Shown piece by piece: positions 33,051 to 43,867 of a stretch of 64,000 nucleotides of DNA (position 1 is the stretch's first letter; the number at the start of each line of letters is the position of its first letter). The translations under genes were made by a program, and so were the position numbers. The notes below the pieces were generated by a model. It was not told the DNA's origin, made no database searches, and worked only from the letters and a program-made list of their open reading frames with translations. The DNA is from Loripinus fragilis. Its lineage: Eukaryota > Mollusca > Bivalvia > Lucinida > Lucinidae. Location of the stretch: positions 145,069,152 to 145,133,151 of the forward strand of contig OZ026515.1 in assembly GCA_964019695.1 (NCBI GenBank), in the 5' to 3' direction.

Positions 33051-33984
33051 GTAGATATCATTTTGAGAAAACCCTGTATTCGGTGTTTATGACAAGATTC
33101 CCCCCACCCATAGTATTTTCCACTGTATTATCAACACTGTTACTGATCAATATGTGGAGATGCGTATGCTGGTCCACGTCATTTTATTTCACATACACGA
33201 AAAACATGCTTGTTTATAGCAGTTCATAGAGGCAGTATGCTCTTTAACAACCATAGTGAATTTTCTACAAAATGATTGCGTACAACAATGTACATGTATT
33301 GCAATCTTGGGAAGAATCGGTCAAGGTTCCTACAAAAGTGTCGCCTGATCATTAGTTTAAACAGTCAGGATCTCCAATGGTTCAAAGTGCTCGCTAATAA
33401 GAATTAACCTATGTATGTCAAACGGAATTTCCACCCTTGTCAATGGGACGAATCGATTTTGAATTGTAGTAGGGTAGTAACTTACAGTTACATTCCAATT
33501 TTCAAAGCACAAACTGTTTGTAACACTATATGGGTAAAATTTGAAATGCATTGTATTCTGAGAACAGGGTGTATTGATAAACTATTTTGATGATGTTCTT
33601 TTGTTATATATAATATATCTGACCGCCCCGCACCGTTTCTGATTTTTTGTTGGTCTTTTTATAAATTTATTTTTTGGGGTTATCAATACCTCCCTCTTTT
33701 TATTTAAATATAGTATATATTTTCTGAATACATATGTTTAAACCAATTTATCTTTTGATAGTAAATACAGAAAATTATTACTTTTGGTTTATGTGTTATT
33801 TTATGATTTACTCCCTTTAATTCAAACTACTGATATTTCAAAGTAAAACTCTGGTTCTGAGGACATAGAATTAACATAATACGAGGACGTAGAATTAACA
33901 AGGTCCGAATGCAGATGAAATTCCTGCAACGTTGCCCGAGCTGGCCTCGACATCATACAATTTTTCTCATTTTCACATCAAATG
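33051..33984. other. Unassigned DNA
   Basis: No supported gene. A short direct repeat (aggacatagaattaaca / aggacgtagaattaaca, about 30 bp apart) is at 33860-33900. The AT-rich run at 33600-33800 holds nothing recognisable. Confidence 0.35.
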
Positions 33985-34290
33985 AGCATGTCATTTCAAC
34001 TGCTCATAAAAACTAAAAAAGGTGAAACATTATATTTTTTCTTGATCTAGTACTCTCATATTAAAATGTCAACAATGTAGGATAAAATGCCAATAAATGC
34101 CAATAACTGTTGGCATTGTAACGTTTACAGGCATTGTAATGTCCATGTTCAGCTGAGTTGAGAATGAACAAAGCTGAAGTTATCCTTCTCTGAAGTACTT
34201 TCAAGAGTTTACATTGATGACAATTCTTGGCATTTTAGCATTCATGAGCAGGATAAATTACATGTTCAGCTGAGATGAGAATAAAATAAA
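33985..34290. repeat. Dispersed repeat R3, copy 2
   Basis: It contains atgagcatgtcatttcaact near 33982, aaaatgtcaacaatgtagga near 34063, aactgttggcattgtaacgt and gttcagctgagttgagaatg near 34146. The ordered blocks match 4408-4620. The text cattcatgagcaggataaat then gttcagctgagatgagaata near 34240 is a second partial unit, so the repeat is internally duplicated here. Confidence 0.5.
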
Positions 34291-34712
34291 GTTTTTTTTT
34301 GTTACCAAACCGTCTACATACAGAGTAATTGTCTATTTTTTGCTATGCCATGAGTCACTGAACTATTGACCAGGCAATATTTTCGACTATTGACAGGCAC
34401 TACACCATGGTCTGGTTTCCTGATTCCCTGTTAAAAACACACAGGCGCTTATCGACATGCGCGACGACGATGCGCGTACGGTACGTTGGTGAAGATGAGG
34501 CATCGTTTGGCAACTTTAAACTCCAACAACTCCGTCGTTTTTTTGCCAGAAACATAAAGTGTGGATATTCGTTTTCTTAGTTAGAATGAGCGGAACATTT
34601 TGAGACCAAAATTGAACAGATTTGGTGAAATTTTCTGTTTTGCAACAAAACCGCATCGTCTACAGCAGCTCCATTCAAGGAACGCTGCTAAGTATTTCAT
34701 CAAATGGGTTGG

Positions 34713-34895
34713 GTAATAAAACAGTTATTTCATGCCTGTTTGTAGTATAGTCAAAACATTACCCGTCGGCACCATGGACGACCTGATGCACTATTGCACT
34801 CGGCATTCGGTCGCGTGCAATAGTGCATCAGGTCGTCCACGACACCTCGGGGTAATAGTTTTGACTATACAGGCATGAAATAGCTGTATAATAAC
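34713..34895. mobile_element. Foldback element, subfamily C
   Basis: Arms of about 80 bp. Left taataaaacagttatttcat, gcctg, tatagtcaaaacattaccc and ggacgacctgatgcactatt; right the complements, ending ctgtataataac at 34893. The inner arm ggacgacctgatgcactatt + gca is a perfect match to its partner. The loop 34799-34815 is ctcggcattcggtcgcg; its complement begins cgcgaccgaatgccgag, similar to the gcgaggcttgccgagc core of subfamilies A and B. No ORF. Confidence 0.8.
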
Positions 34896-35389
34896 CTCGG
34901 GGCCAGGATGGATTGAAGTCATCTTTCTCTGAAGTACTTTACAGAGTTTACTTAGATGAGCTCCTCTTACCACCGTATAACCCCTTGAAGCTATTATTAA
35001 CCAAGTGATTGTCTCGTGAGCTTTATAAATGACCTTATGTGAAATCATATCTATTGTCAATATTATCCGAGACCCACGGATTGCGCTTATCGAATAAACA
35101 GTTTGATTTTTATATTAAGTTCACAACATATGAGTTGGCCTTGTTACCTCTTCTATCGATAAAACAGGAAAGTTATTAGGCCATTTAAGTCGAATGTCGA
35201 CTTTAAGTCGACTTTCCTATACTTCTAAATTGGACGAGTTAATTTCCATTTGAAGTTTTGTTGGGTAGCTTTTTATACATTTTATCTGTATATAAAAATT
35301 AACAATAAAGCATTATGTGAGCAAATAGTAGTGAAAATAGGACGCTAGGGTTTTCTGGGCTAAGCCAGTATACAGATGATATCAATGAG

Positions 35390-35545
35390 TACTCACTCTT
35401 GTATCATTTAATATTACATGAGTTTGGGAAAAGAGACCAAATGCGAGGCTTGCGAGCATTTTGTCTCTTTTTCTCAACAAGATTATCAGCTCAATAATAC
35501 AGAGGCATGAATGTTAAATTCTATTTATCATATGACATTTGCTAA
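35390..35545. mobile_element. Foldback element, subfamily A, copy 2
   Basis: Arms atgagtttgggaaaagagac and its degenerate partner ttgtctctttttctcaacaa flank the core gcgaggcttgcgagc (one base shorter) at 35443-35457. The right arm is followed by attctatttatcatatgaca, the conserved post-arm tail, which is truncated here. Confidence 0.75.
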
Positions 35546-35722
35546 CTTGATTCTTGTTAAAATGTCTTTATCCTGTAATGCCCCCTTATTATTAAGGGAC
35601 AACTTATTTTTACGCTTAGCGATTTTGGAACCTCCCCCCCCCCCAATCCAGACCCTCTTAAATAGATTAATGTAATGATAGGCAAATCTAAAATAGATTG
35701 TAAAAATTATGTACTGTGGACT

Positions 35723-35890
35723 TAGGGTCAATTACTTTGAAAAGGAATTTTAAAATCATTTCAATTACAGTGGAATTTGTTCAATTAAATTACAATTGCA
35801 AGAACATGGCTTTTGAGAAAAGTAATTAATTACATTTAATTACTTTGTCCAATGTAATTAATTAATTACATTACAACTACATTTCACTGG
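35723..35890. repeat. aattac-rich repeat, copy 1
   Basis: Degenerate runs of aattac/gtaatt text, including agtaattaattacatttaat near 35820 and aatgtaattaattaattaca near 35852. A related block is at 39770-39935. The two copies flank the region holding the intact LINE, but nothing shows that they mobilised it. Confidence 0.5.
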
Positions 35891-36239
35891 CATGTGCAGC
35901 CTCCTTTAAAGATTATAAACGCCAAAATTAATGACGTTCAGTCAGGAGCTTAACACTCATCGAATATTCAAGAGACTAGCAAAGGTTTTGATCAGACTGC
36001 GTGTATGCGCTGGCTGATATGAGCCTTTGCTGGTCGCATATACCACATTGATGAAAATTAGGTGTCACAAAATCAGTTTTTGTTGTTTATTGTTTAAAAC
36101 CTGTTCACACAAGAGAAAATACAGAAAATTGTTTTTTTTTTGTTTTTTTTTCGGACATCTGTAAATTGCCTAAGTTCTCAAACAAGTTGCTCGCCGCAAA
36201 ACAAAGTTTTGGAATACACATTGACCTGTACAGTAGTAA

Positions 36240-36240
<1 letters not shown>

Positions 36241-36311
<71 letters not shown>
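36241..36311. repeat. (TTA)n microsatellite
   Basis: An uninterrupted TTA/ATT trinucleotide tract of about 71 bases. It creates long Asn-only or Leu-only runs in translated frames, which are artefacts. Confidence 0.95.
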
Positions 36312-36663
36312 GAGAATGGCATATGAGCAGTTTAAGGGTCGAAAATAATGTAATGGATAGATTGGGTCATGCACCTTAGCATAATTTGAATCATTTATGA
36401 GTGTGTAGATCATAGGTGTGAAAATTTTACAAAATGCTTCAAGGGATCAATTCATTAGTTAAGGCTACTGTCTCAGTGAAACAGTATTGTTAGGATTCTC
36501 ACACTTTCTATGTTTTTGTATTATTTTGGTAAGTTGATTCTCACAATTAAAGCCATATCTTTTATAAGCAGATGAACAACGAATATAATATGCTTTAAAA
36601 AGGATGCTTTTAAAAATGATAGAAGTAACTTTGCTCTATGCTATTTTATGTCTATAATCTTAG

Positions 36664-37068
36664 CATAAGTGAGGAGGCTTCCATGCGAGCTAAAAAAAAA
36701 TGTGTTTTAGCAACAACATAGTCTAGGTTGAAGGTTTGGTGCCGGTGGGGTGCTTTTGGGCCCCCTGTGGCTTGAACTGCAGCCCGTTCTACGGCGGTGG
36801 TGTTGTTGTTGTTGATCCGTTGTTTTGTGCGTTTCCTATTAGTTGTGGGGTTCTGTGTTTGTTTTTGTTTTGTAATGCATTACTTTGTGTCCTTTCTAAT
36901 TTTGCAATCATCTTGAAGAGGAAGAGAGAGCTGGTTGCTTTGCTTTTATTGTCTTACGGATGTCTTGTTACTGCACATGTTCTTTGACTCTTCCTCCTAG
37001 TGCCCTGTGTTGGTCTGCGTTGTGTGATTGTGGTATTTTCTGATCATACTCACTTACTTTTTGTTTCA
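36664..37068 (+). mobile_element. F2 tail, 5'-truncated
   Basis: Starts at gtgaggaggcttccatgcga and runs through 'aggtttggtgccggtgggg', 'gttctacggcggtggtgtt' and ttgaagaggaagagagagct, to the terminus ctgatcatactcacttactt at 37046-37065. It lies just upstream of the LINE at 37225. Confidence 0.8.
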
Positions 37069-37224
37069 ATTCTCATTTGTATCATGTTGCATTCAACGTT
37101 TTATTGAATGATACGAGCACAACAAATAATGTGCATTTACAACAGCCAAGAATAATTAATTCAGCAGTATTTTAAGTGTAATTTTTGGTAACTGAAGTTT
37201 ATAACTGATTGATATGTAAAGTAA

Positions 37225-39177
37225 TTAAAAGTAAATGAAGATGAAATCATAAATTGTATCACGAAGTTAAAAAATGGCAAATGTCCAGGAACAGACGAAA
37301 TTATTAATGAATATATCAAAATATCCTGTCCTCTCCTCTTGCCTATATATGTAAAACTGTTCAACATGATTCTTGATACTGGAAACATACCCGAATCTTG
37401 GTTAATTGGGGTTATCAAACCTTTATATAAAAATAAAGGAGATCCAGCTCTTCCTGAAAATTATCGTCCTAATACCATACTCAGTTGCATGGGTAATTTG
37501 TTTACAGAAATGTTGAATACACGACTCAACACCTTTCTTGAAGTCAACAATATACTCAATGAAACTCAGTGCGGATTTAGGGCATCATATTCTACAACAG
37601 ATAATATATTTGTTATACATGCACTTATAGAATACCTAAGAGTTCGAAAACTAAAACTATTTTGTGCTTTCATTGATTTTACTAAGGCTTTTGATAATGT
37701 CTGGCGGGTAGGTTTATGGGGAAAGTTACTTAGCTATAATATATCTGGAAAGATTCTGACAATAATAAAAAATATGTATTCGGATATTAAATCCTGTGTT
37801 TCATCAAATGGAGACTGCTCAGAATTTTTCTATTGCAAGAACGGCTTGAGACAGGGGGAAAACTTATCACCCATACTTTTTTCGTTGTTTTTAAATGATT
37901 TAGAAAGTTTTCTTTTAAGGGGAAATAATTTTGGTCTGAACATATTTGATGATTCATTGCAATGCTATTTGAAGCTTGTAGTTTTACTATACGCAGACGA
38001 CATGGTACTGTTTGCTGAAAGTATTGAAGAACTTCAAGATTTACTGGATAAATTTCACATTTATTGTTCACAGTGGAAACTTAAAGTAAATCATGAAAAA
38101 ACAAAGGTGGTAATTTTTGGTGATAAGTCTAAACACCCAAGCCTTATTACGTTCAATGATCAACCTCTAGAAGTAGTGGATTGTTTCAAATACTTAGGAG
38201 TGGTTTTACCAAAATCAAGAAGTTTTTATCAAACCAAAAAGCATGTTGTTGAGCAGGCACGGAAAGCATTGTTTGGTTTATATAGAAAAATAAGAAATTT
38301 AGAATTGCCTCTAGATTGTCAATTGAAACTTTTTGATAACACTATTATCCCTATCTTAACGTATGGTTGTGAAGTTTGGGGATTTGGGGATCTTAGTGCT
38401 ATTGAAAAGGTTCATACAGACTTTATGAAATATATTCTTCATGTTAAAAAAAGTACCCCCCATGTAATGCTTTATGGAGAGCTTGGCCGATTTCCAATAT
38501 CGGTCACAATTAAGAAACAAGTTATTAGCTTCTGGTCAAAACTACTTCTGAGCAAAGAATCAAAATTATCACATAGATTGTATTCTGTATTATATAATAA
38601 CTTTGTTAACTATCATTATGATTTTCCATGGCTGCAAAATGTTAAATCTATCTTAGATGAAGTAGGAATGAGTAATATTTGGATATATCAGCATCCCCAA
38701 AATAGTTCCTGGCTGTCCAAAACCGTCCTTTTAAAGCTTCAGGACCAATATAAGCAGTCATGGTCAGCATCAATTAACGATTCATCAAAGTGCCTGAATT
38801 ATAGAATTTTCAAGACAGAACATAAATTTGAAAATTATTTGATTAGAATGTCACCCAAAATGCGAAAAACCTTAATAGCCTATCGCCTCTGTAATAATAA
38901 ATTACCAATTGAAACAGGCAGATGGGCCAATATCGATCGAAACCTCAGAAAGTGTAAATTATGTAATTCAGGTACTGTTGGTGATGAATTTCACTATGTT
39001 ATGGAATGTTGTTTCTTTGACTTTGATAGGAAAATCTTTATGCCACATATCAACAAGAAAACAGTTAACTGCATTACATATTCAAATTTATTTAATGATA
39101 CTAACACCAGGCGGTTAAGACGCCTATGTAATTTTCTGAAAATTGTTATCGATACCTTTAGGTCACATCCAAGTTAA
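37225..39177 (+). CDS. Non-LTR retrotransposon ORF2-like reverse transcriptase, intact frame, 5'-truncated
   Basis: The best-preserved gene here: about 650 codons open from 37225 to taa at 39175-39177, with no ATG near the left edge (the methionine-initiated reading at 37339 uses ttg). It copies element RNA into DNA at the target. Order: ITKLKNGKCPGTDEIINEYI (RT0), PLYKNKGDPALPENYRP, QCGFRASYSTTDNIF, motif A FIDFTKAFDNVW, motif B GLRQGENLSPILFSLFLNDL, motif C LLYADDMVLFAES, CFKYLGVVL, TYGCEVWGFG, then a C-terminal CKLC...H...C zinc-binding-like motif near residues 570-590. All three catalytic Asp are present. The upstream endonuclease is missing, so the copy is 5'-truncated and not autonomous. 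Clade is uncertain (L1/I/Nimb-like or CR1-like). It is far better preserved than the other LINE copies, so probably a recent insertion. Confidence 0.9.
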   Translation, partial: LKVNEDEIINCITKLKNGKCPGTDEIINEYIKISCPLLLPIYVKLFNMILDTGNIPESWLIGVIKPLYKNKGDPALPENYRPNTILSCMGNLFTEMLNTRLNTFLEVNNILNETQCGFRASYSTTDNIFVIHALIEYLRVRKLKLFCAFIDFTKAFDNVWRVGLWGKLLSYNISGKILTIIKNMYSDIKSCVSSNGDCSEFFYCKNGLRQGENLSPILFSLFLNDLESFLLRGNNFGLNIFDDSLQCYLKLVVLLYADDMVLFAESIEELQDLLDKFHIYCSQWKLKVNHEKTKVVIFGDKSKHPSLITFNDQPLEVVDCFKYLGVVLPKSRSFYQTKKHVVEQARKALFGLYRKIRNLELPLDCQLKLFDNTIIPILTYGCEVWGFGDLSAIEKVHTDFMKYILHVKKSTPHVMLYGELGRFPISVTIKKQVISFWSKLLLSKESKLSHRLYSVLYNNFVNYHYDFPWLQNVKSILDEVGMSNIWIYQHPQNSSWLSKTVLLKLQDQYKQSWSASINDSSKCLNYRIFKTEHKFENYLIRMSPKMRKTLIAYRLCNNKLPIETGRWANIDRNLRKCKLCNSGTVGDEFHYVMECCFFDFDRKIFMPHINKKTVNCITYSNLFNDTNTRRLRRLCNFLKIVIDTFRSHPS

Positions 39178-39782
39178 ATACTTGTTAAGATCCTCCTATA
39201 CCTTGTTCATGCATTCCACAGTGCTGCAATTATCATACTCTAAGGGTCACGGGTATAAGCATTGGATTTTTGAGTACCCAGTAAATATCTTAAGACAAAA
39301 ACAGCGTACGTATGTGCTTATTATTAAGTGATAATTGTGAATTGTATAGCCCTAAAAGGTATGGTCAGTGCAGCAACTGGAAATGCATCGAGAAAGATTG
39401 ATTAACCATACGAGCAAGACTTCGCATACAGCTTGTTCCGGTCATAGTTTGCTTGTGTGTGTTTGCTTGTGTGTGTTAGTGTGCGTGTGTGTGTGTTCAC
39501 CAATGAAGTTAGTATGAATACGGCCTGTGTTCCTCAATCAGCCCAGATATGCCAACACATCACAATTTCTGGTCCAATAAATTGAACTGGGCAATTGTGC
39601 ACACAGTTAAGCTACTATTAATACTTAACTGTTTGGGTGGTTGCTACTTGTAGCAATACTTCAGTATTTGCTTTATCTTGTGTGGGCATTGATGGGCCTC
39701 AATATAAGTATATGTTTGTATTACCTCATATTACATGTTAAGCATGTACTGAGTGACTTGAATAAACTTTGAAACTTTGAAG
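39178..39782 (+). other. 3' UTR of the LINE, with a GT-rich tract
   Basis: Noncoding between the stop codon and actttgaaactttgaagtaa near 39770, where a duplicated actttga follows an aataaa at 39759. Such short tandem 3' ends are typical of several LINE clades. A (GT)n-rich tract lies at about 39449-39499. The true 3' end is inferred from where the aattac repeat begins. Confidence 0.6.
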
Positions 39783-39935
39783 TAATTGAAAATTAATCCC
39801 ATTTGCGACCTTGTAATTAATTACATTCAATTACTGTTATGAAAAATGTCTGAATTACAACTGCAGGAAATTACTTTAGAAAATGTAATTAAACTACAAT
39901 TACAATTTTAATTACCCAAACTCTGATGAACTAAC
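39770..39935. repeat. aattac-rich repeat, copy 2
   Basis: gtaattaattacattcaatt near 39813, aatgtaattaaactacaatt near 39883 and acaattttaattaccc. It resembles 35723-35890. It abuts the 3' end of the LINE, so the LINE may have inserted into or beside it. Confidence 0.5.
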
Positions 39936-40160
39936 CTAAAATGGCCCCTCGATATTTAGTGCAGATAACTTCCTGCATTGCATGTCACCAAAAGAAGCAG
40001 TTTAGTTGACAAAAATAAAAAAAAACGACACTTAAAACGAAAAACGAGTCATTTCAGTGTAATCAGTACAAACCGGATTTTCATGTTTGTAATTAGCATT
40101 AGATTATTAGTTGCCACAAGCAAAAGATTGTGGTGCCTGGCGTACTTTAGTAAAGTTTTA

Positions 40161-40423
40161 AGTGGCGGATCCAGAGGGGGTTCTTGGGTTACTCCCCCCG
40201 CCCCCATTTATAAATAACCCATGAAAATGAAATAATTTGATCTCTGTTTCTGTGAGACCAAATCATTTCATTTTCATGGGATATTTAAGGAAAATGAGAT
40301 AAAATCTACAAAGTGAACCCCCAAACCTTTATACATAATTATGAACCCCTTTTCTAGAAATCCTGGACCCACCCACACCTTTATGCATATGACCCCCCTT
40401 TCCAGAAATCCTGGATCCACCCC
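40161..40423. mobile_element. hAT-like MITE with internal palindrome
   Basis: Ends agtggcggatccagag at 40161 and cctggatccacccc at 40410-40423 form imperfect inverted repeats around ggatccag. Inside, catgaaaatgaaataatttg (near 40220) and its complement aaatcatttcattttcatgg form a second palindrome. Repeated cagaaatcctgga..ccaccc text lies near the right end. No ORF. Confidence 0.65.
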
Positions 40424-41691
40424 TTGTTCTTTAAATATGAAATTTCACAGTCGTGCAGAATGGGAATCTATTGACAGCATTTTGTGACCTGTATGTTTTA
40501 TTCATATGTACTCTTAGTAAAAGTTCTCTGGCTGTTTGAAATGTCATCCTTGTCTGACAAAGTTTTTATTTCCACTGTTTCTTTTGCTGCTAAAGGCCAC
40601 GGAGCTCCATCAATTAGGGCAGAGCTGAAAGTTTTGCTTTTTGTTCCACATCGCGCCCACGATCCGTCGTCCAAAAATCAGGTCGCTTGAAAATAAAGAT
40701 ATGTGGTAAATGTTCCAACAGACAGCCAGACCTAAGATAATTGAGCCAGTGCATGAGATTTCCAACAATGTGGTATGTGCGACCAGCAAAGCCTCAGATC
40801 AGCCTACGCATACGCGCAGTCTGATCAGAGCCTTTGATATTCGCTGTAGTATTCTATGATTGTTAAGCTACAGACTGAACACCATTTGGAGTTTCTAAGC
40901 TTAAAAGAATGCTGCAGAGGCTCGTTCGAGTCTACACTTGTCAAAATGAAAAATTGTTGGAAATCTCATGCTGTGGCTCAAATCGCAAATTGAAGCCGGC
41001 TGAGCTTGTAAAAGTGAAGCATCAGCATCACACTCAGTGGTTAGTGCGGTCATCGTATTAACTTTGTGGCCGCTACCATTTTGTAACATGTCGCCACTTT
41101 GATAGTGGAATTTTCGTCATTTTTATCATTAAGAGGTAAGCAGGATATGATTAGCTCTAGAGTCTCATTTCTTTTGCAGTTGAGTTGGAGCCAAATGCAC
41201 TATATGTTCTGTAATCTGGTAAAAGCAAACACTTCGACACAAACAATACCGTTATGACAGTTGACACAATGACCTAGTTAAAAACTTAAGTCGATTTAAA
41301 TAAAAGAAATTCAACGAGGAGCCAAAAACAACAACACACATTTACATTACATATGCTAGCTCATGAAATGATTGCTTGCGAAAAAGCAACGGAAAGATTG
41401 TCACATATGAGGACAATTTCAAAGATGAATACCTCCTCACTTCAACTCATATGATGTCACGTGTTACCCAACCCAGAACATTATGTAAGCAAACAGTGGA
41501 TGCCCTGATCAGACTCCGTGTTCTTTGGCGTCTGGTGGTGGGTCTGCACTGTGTGTTGATGTCCTACAAAAAGGACGCTAGGAATATATGGGTGCCAGTG
41601 CAGGCTATTCAGAGTTTCTTTTAAAAATTGAAATTAAGATTATAGTTTGCACTGGATGATAACCAATATTAGGCCTTCTGATATTTTAGAA
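40424..41691. other. Unassigned DNA with one MITE remnant
   Basis: A remnant at about 40779-40850 (cgaccagcaaagcctcagat, cagcctacgcatacgcgcag, tctgatcagagcc) matches the interior of the gggcctcgacg MITEs without their termini. Elsewhere there are only short unsupported frames, one of them 82 codons at 41376-41624 with no motif. Confidence 0.4.
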
Positions 41692-42170
41692 AGTAAGAAA
41701 GAAAGCAAGGATCAGGAATCGATTCAATCAAGTACCACACCTGTCCCAGGATACCAAATGGGAAAGTAACAAAATCACAATAAACATCACAAACAAGAGC
41801 CAAGAGGTCAACCCTTTCCCCTCAGGTGACCACAAGGCAGCAATGAACAGACGCAAAAATATGAAAAACACAAGACATAAAAAACCAAATGATCCACAAA
41901 AGAAGTACCGTCTTGGAACGGTCAGTAAAAATAATTTACTGGAGGGCTTGAATCGGTTTCACAGCACGCCAACCTCACCCATAATTCAGATGTGGATCAG
42001 GACACATAGATGTTTGGTTTGCATGTAAGACCCCTCACTTATCCACGCATCATCTCCTAGAACATATAAATCAGATATAAAAAGGATATAAAGCAAAGAC
42101 AAGGACTCAACAGTACATAAACTGAATAATCAAACAGGTAAACCCCAGTGGGCCTGACAACAAATGCTAC
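41692..42170 (-). mobile_element. F1 tail, extended copy, reverse orientation
   Basis: Complement of F1 from its terminus (aagtaagaaagaaagcaagg near 41692), through accaaatgggaaagtaacaa, caggtgaccacaaggcagca, agaagtaccgtcttggaacg and ggtcagtaaaaataatttac, to cagatgtggatcaggacaca. It continues into the region with aaagcaaagacaaggactca and caggtaaaccccagtgggcc near 42140. It stops before the RT junction. Confidence 0.8.
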
Positions 42171-42538
42171 ATCGCATCTGTGACTGCATTGTTTACAAAA
42201 TCATACTTAGCGCTTTAACGTAAATAGTCAGCGATTAATGACTAAAGTAATAATAAAAACGCAATGGGCTCAGCTGATATATGCCATTCCTGGCGTCTCA
42301 TCTGGATCCACACTGTTTGCTTATGTACCTGCAGATACATGAATCTAATCAACTGGTCATAAAAGAGGTCACATAGTCAGAAGAAGTAGCCAGAGTATGT
42401 ATGCCGATTAACATTATATGCACAAGAGCAAATAGTGTGGGCCCCGCTGAAACGAACGGAATGTCACATCGCAGCTGGGGCTGCACTGTTGACTTAAATC
42501 AAATGTTGTCTGTAATTTGACCCAATTAGTCTTTTATT
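42171..42538. other. Short unassigned stretch
   Basis: No gene supported. It contains the 'gcatctgtgactgca'-type text twice (ctacatcgcatctgtgactg near 42170 and cacatcgcagctggggctgc near 42463), which may be a small duplicated repeat. Confidence 0.3.
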
Positions 42539-43222
42539 TTAAATATTAATAATGTTTATTTTGAAAATATGGTTAGTCAAATATACCCTTCAGAGCTCCA
42601 ACTTAATAAAGCCAATGCCTCTGATACCGAAGCCGCATTTTTAGACTTGCATTTGTCAATTTCTAATGATATTGTTTCTACCAAAATTTATGATAAACGT
42701 GACGACTTTGATTTTGAAATTGTCAATTTCCCATTTTTAGATGGTGATGTTCCTCGTTCTACATCCTATGGAGTCTATATCTCTCAACTCATTCGTTTTG
42801 CTAGAGCATCTAGCTATGTTACTGACCTCAATACTCGCAATAAATTGTTAACTCAGAAACTTCTTAAACAGGGCTATCGGTATCATAAACTTCGCAAAAC
42901 ATTTTCAAAATTTTATAGACGATACTTTGATTTGATTTCTAAATTCCAAGTTGGACTTAAATCTCTCTTGCGCCAAGGACTTTCGGAACCTGATTTCTAT
43001 GGTGACTTGGTGTATAAGTTGAAGAAGATTGTTGGCTCTAATAATTTTTCAGCGCAGTTCATTAAAATAATTTCCCATTATAAAAAGATTGGCTATAACA
43101 TTAATGTATTGCAACAGACTGCATGCTTGGTAGTCAACCCAATCACGGTTGGCAACTTTGCTTTCCTCTTTAATTGCACGCCGGTGGGTCGGACTTCAGA
43201 CTCTATGATGGTTCCGACTTAA
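42539..43222 (+). pseudogene. Penelope-like-type RT C-terminus, open frame, 5'-truncated
   Basis: The frame is open from LNINNVYFENM (42539) through an ATG at 42569 to a stop at 43220-43222, with no internal breaks. It includes the segment just after the lost YLDD motif (YPSELQLNKANASDTEAAFL, DLHLS), SNDIVSTKIYDKRDDFDFEI, DGDVPRSTSYGVYISQLIRF, LLKQGYRYHKLRKTFSKFYR, QGLSEPDFYGDLVYKLKKIV and CLVVNPITVGNF. The FLDL and SYGVYISQLIRFAR blocks lie after the palm in this family. The catalytic palm is absent, so it cannot act alone. The last ~30 codons lie inside the conserved F1 tail, tying the tail to this RT. Confidence 0.8.
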
Positions 43223-43758
43223 AGACTTATCTATTGATGAGATGGTAGGGGCCTGATGCTTTGGCTGTTTGTCGGGCCCACCGGGGTTTACCTGTTGGAT
43301 TTCTTTTGCTCCGGTATTCAGTTTAATTTACTGTTGAGTCCTTATCCTTGCTTTATCTCCTTGTTATATCTTGATTTATATGTTTTAGGAGATGATGCAT
43401 TGATAAGTTAGGGGTCTTTCATGCAAACCAAATATCTATGTGTCTTGATCCACATCTGAATTAAGGGTGAGGTTGGCGCCGTTAAACCGGTTTAAGCCCT
43501 CCAGTAAAATATTTTACTGACCGTTCCAAGGCGGTACTTCTTTTGTGGATCTTTTATGTTTTTGTTCTGTCTTGTGTTTGCTATGTTTTGTGCGCGTCTG
43601 TTTATATGTGCTTCGTGGTCACCTGCTGGGAAAGGGCTGACCTCTTCGCTCTCGTTTGTGGTGTCCAACAGTGAGTTTGTCACTTTCCCATTGGTATCCT
43701 GTGTCAGGTGTGGTACTTGATTGTATCGATTCCTGATCTTTGCAACCTTACTTACTTT
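43136..43758 (+). mobile_element. F1 tail, full-length reference copy joined to its RT
   Basis: This is the only plus-strand F1 with its RT attached. It begins at ccaatcacggttggcaactt, overlaps the last codons of the RT and extends ~540 bp past the stop. Landmarks: ggcctgatgctttggctgtt, ccaccggggtttacctgttg, gcttaaaccggttta-type text near 43490, the palindrome cagtaaaatattttactg at 43503-43520, ccaaggcggtacttcttttg, and the terminus ccttacttacttt near 43756. At least a dozen truncated copies occur elsewhere in the window. Confidence 0.85.
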
Positions 43759-43867
43759 CATTGCGGTCTATAATATCTATAAAACAGTGCAAGCTCTGCT
43801 GATGTGTGTCAAATGTTGCATTTAATCTTGTTACATTTTGTTTGCCAAAGTTCCACATTTTGTCTGA

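Noticed and set aside
36105..36413. Poly-Asn and poly-Leu proteins
   Set aside because: Translations of the (TTA)n microsatellite.
37339..37341. Translation start of the LINE ORF
   Set aside because: The codon is ttg, and the frame with RT0-type sequence continues upstream to 37225, so this is not a real start.
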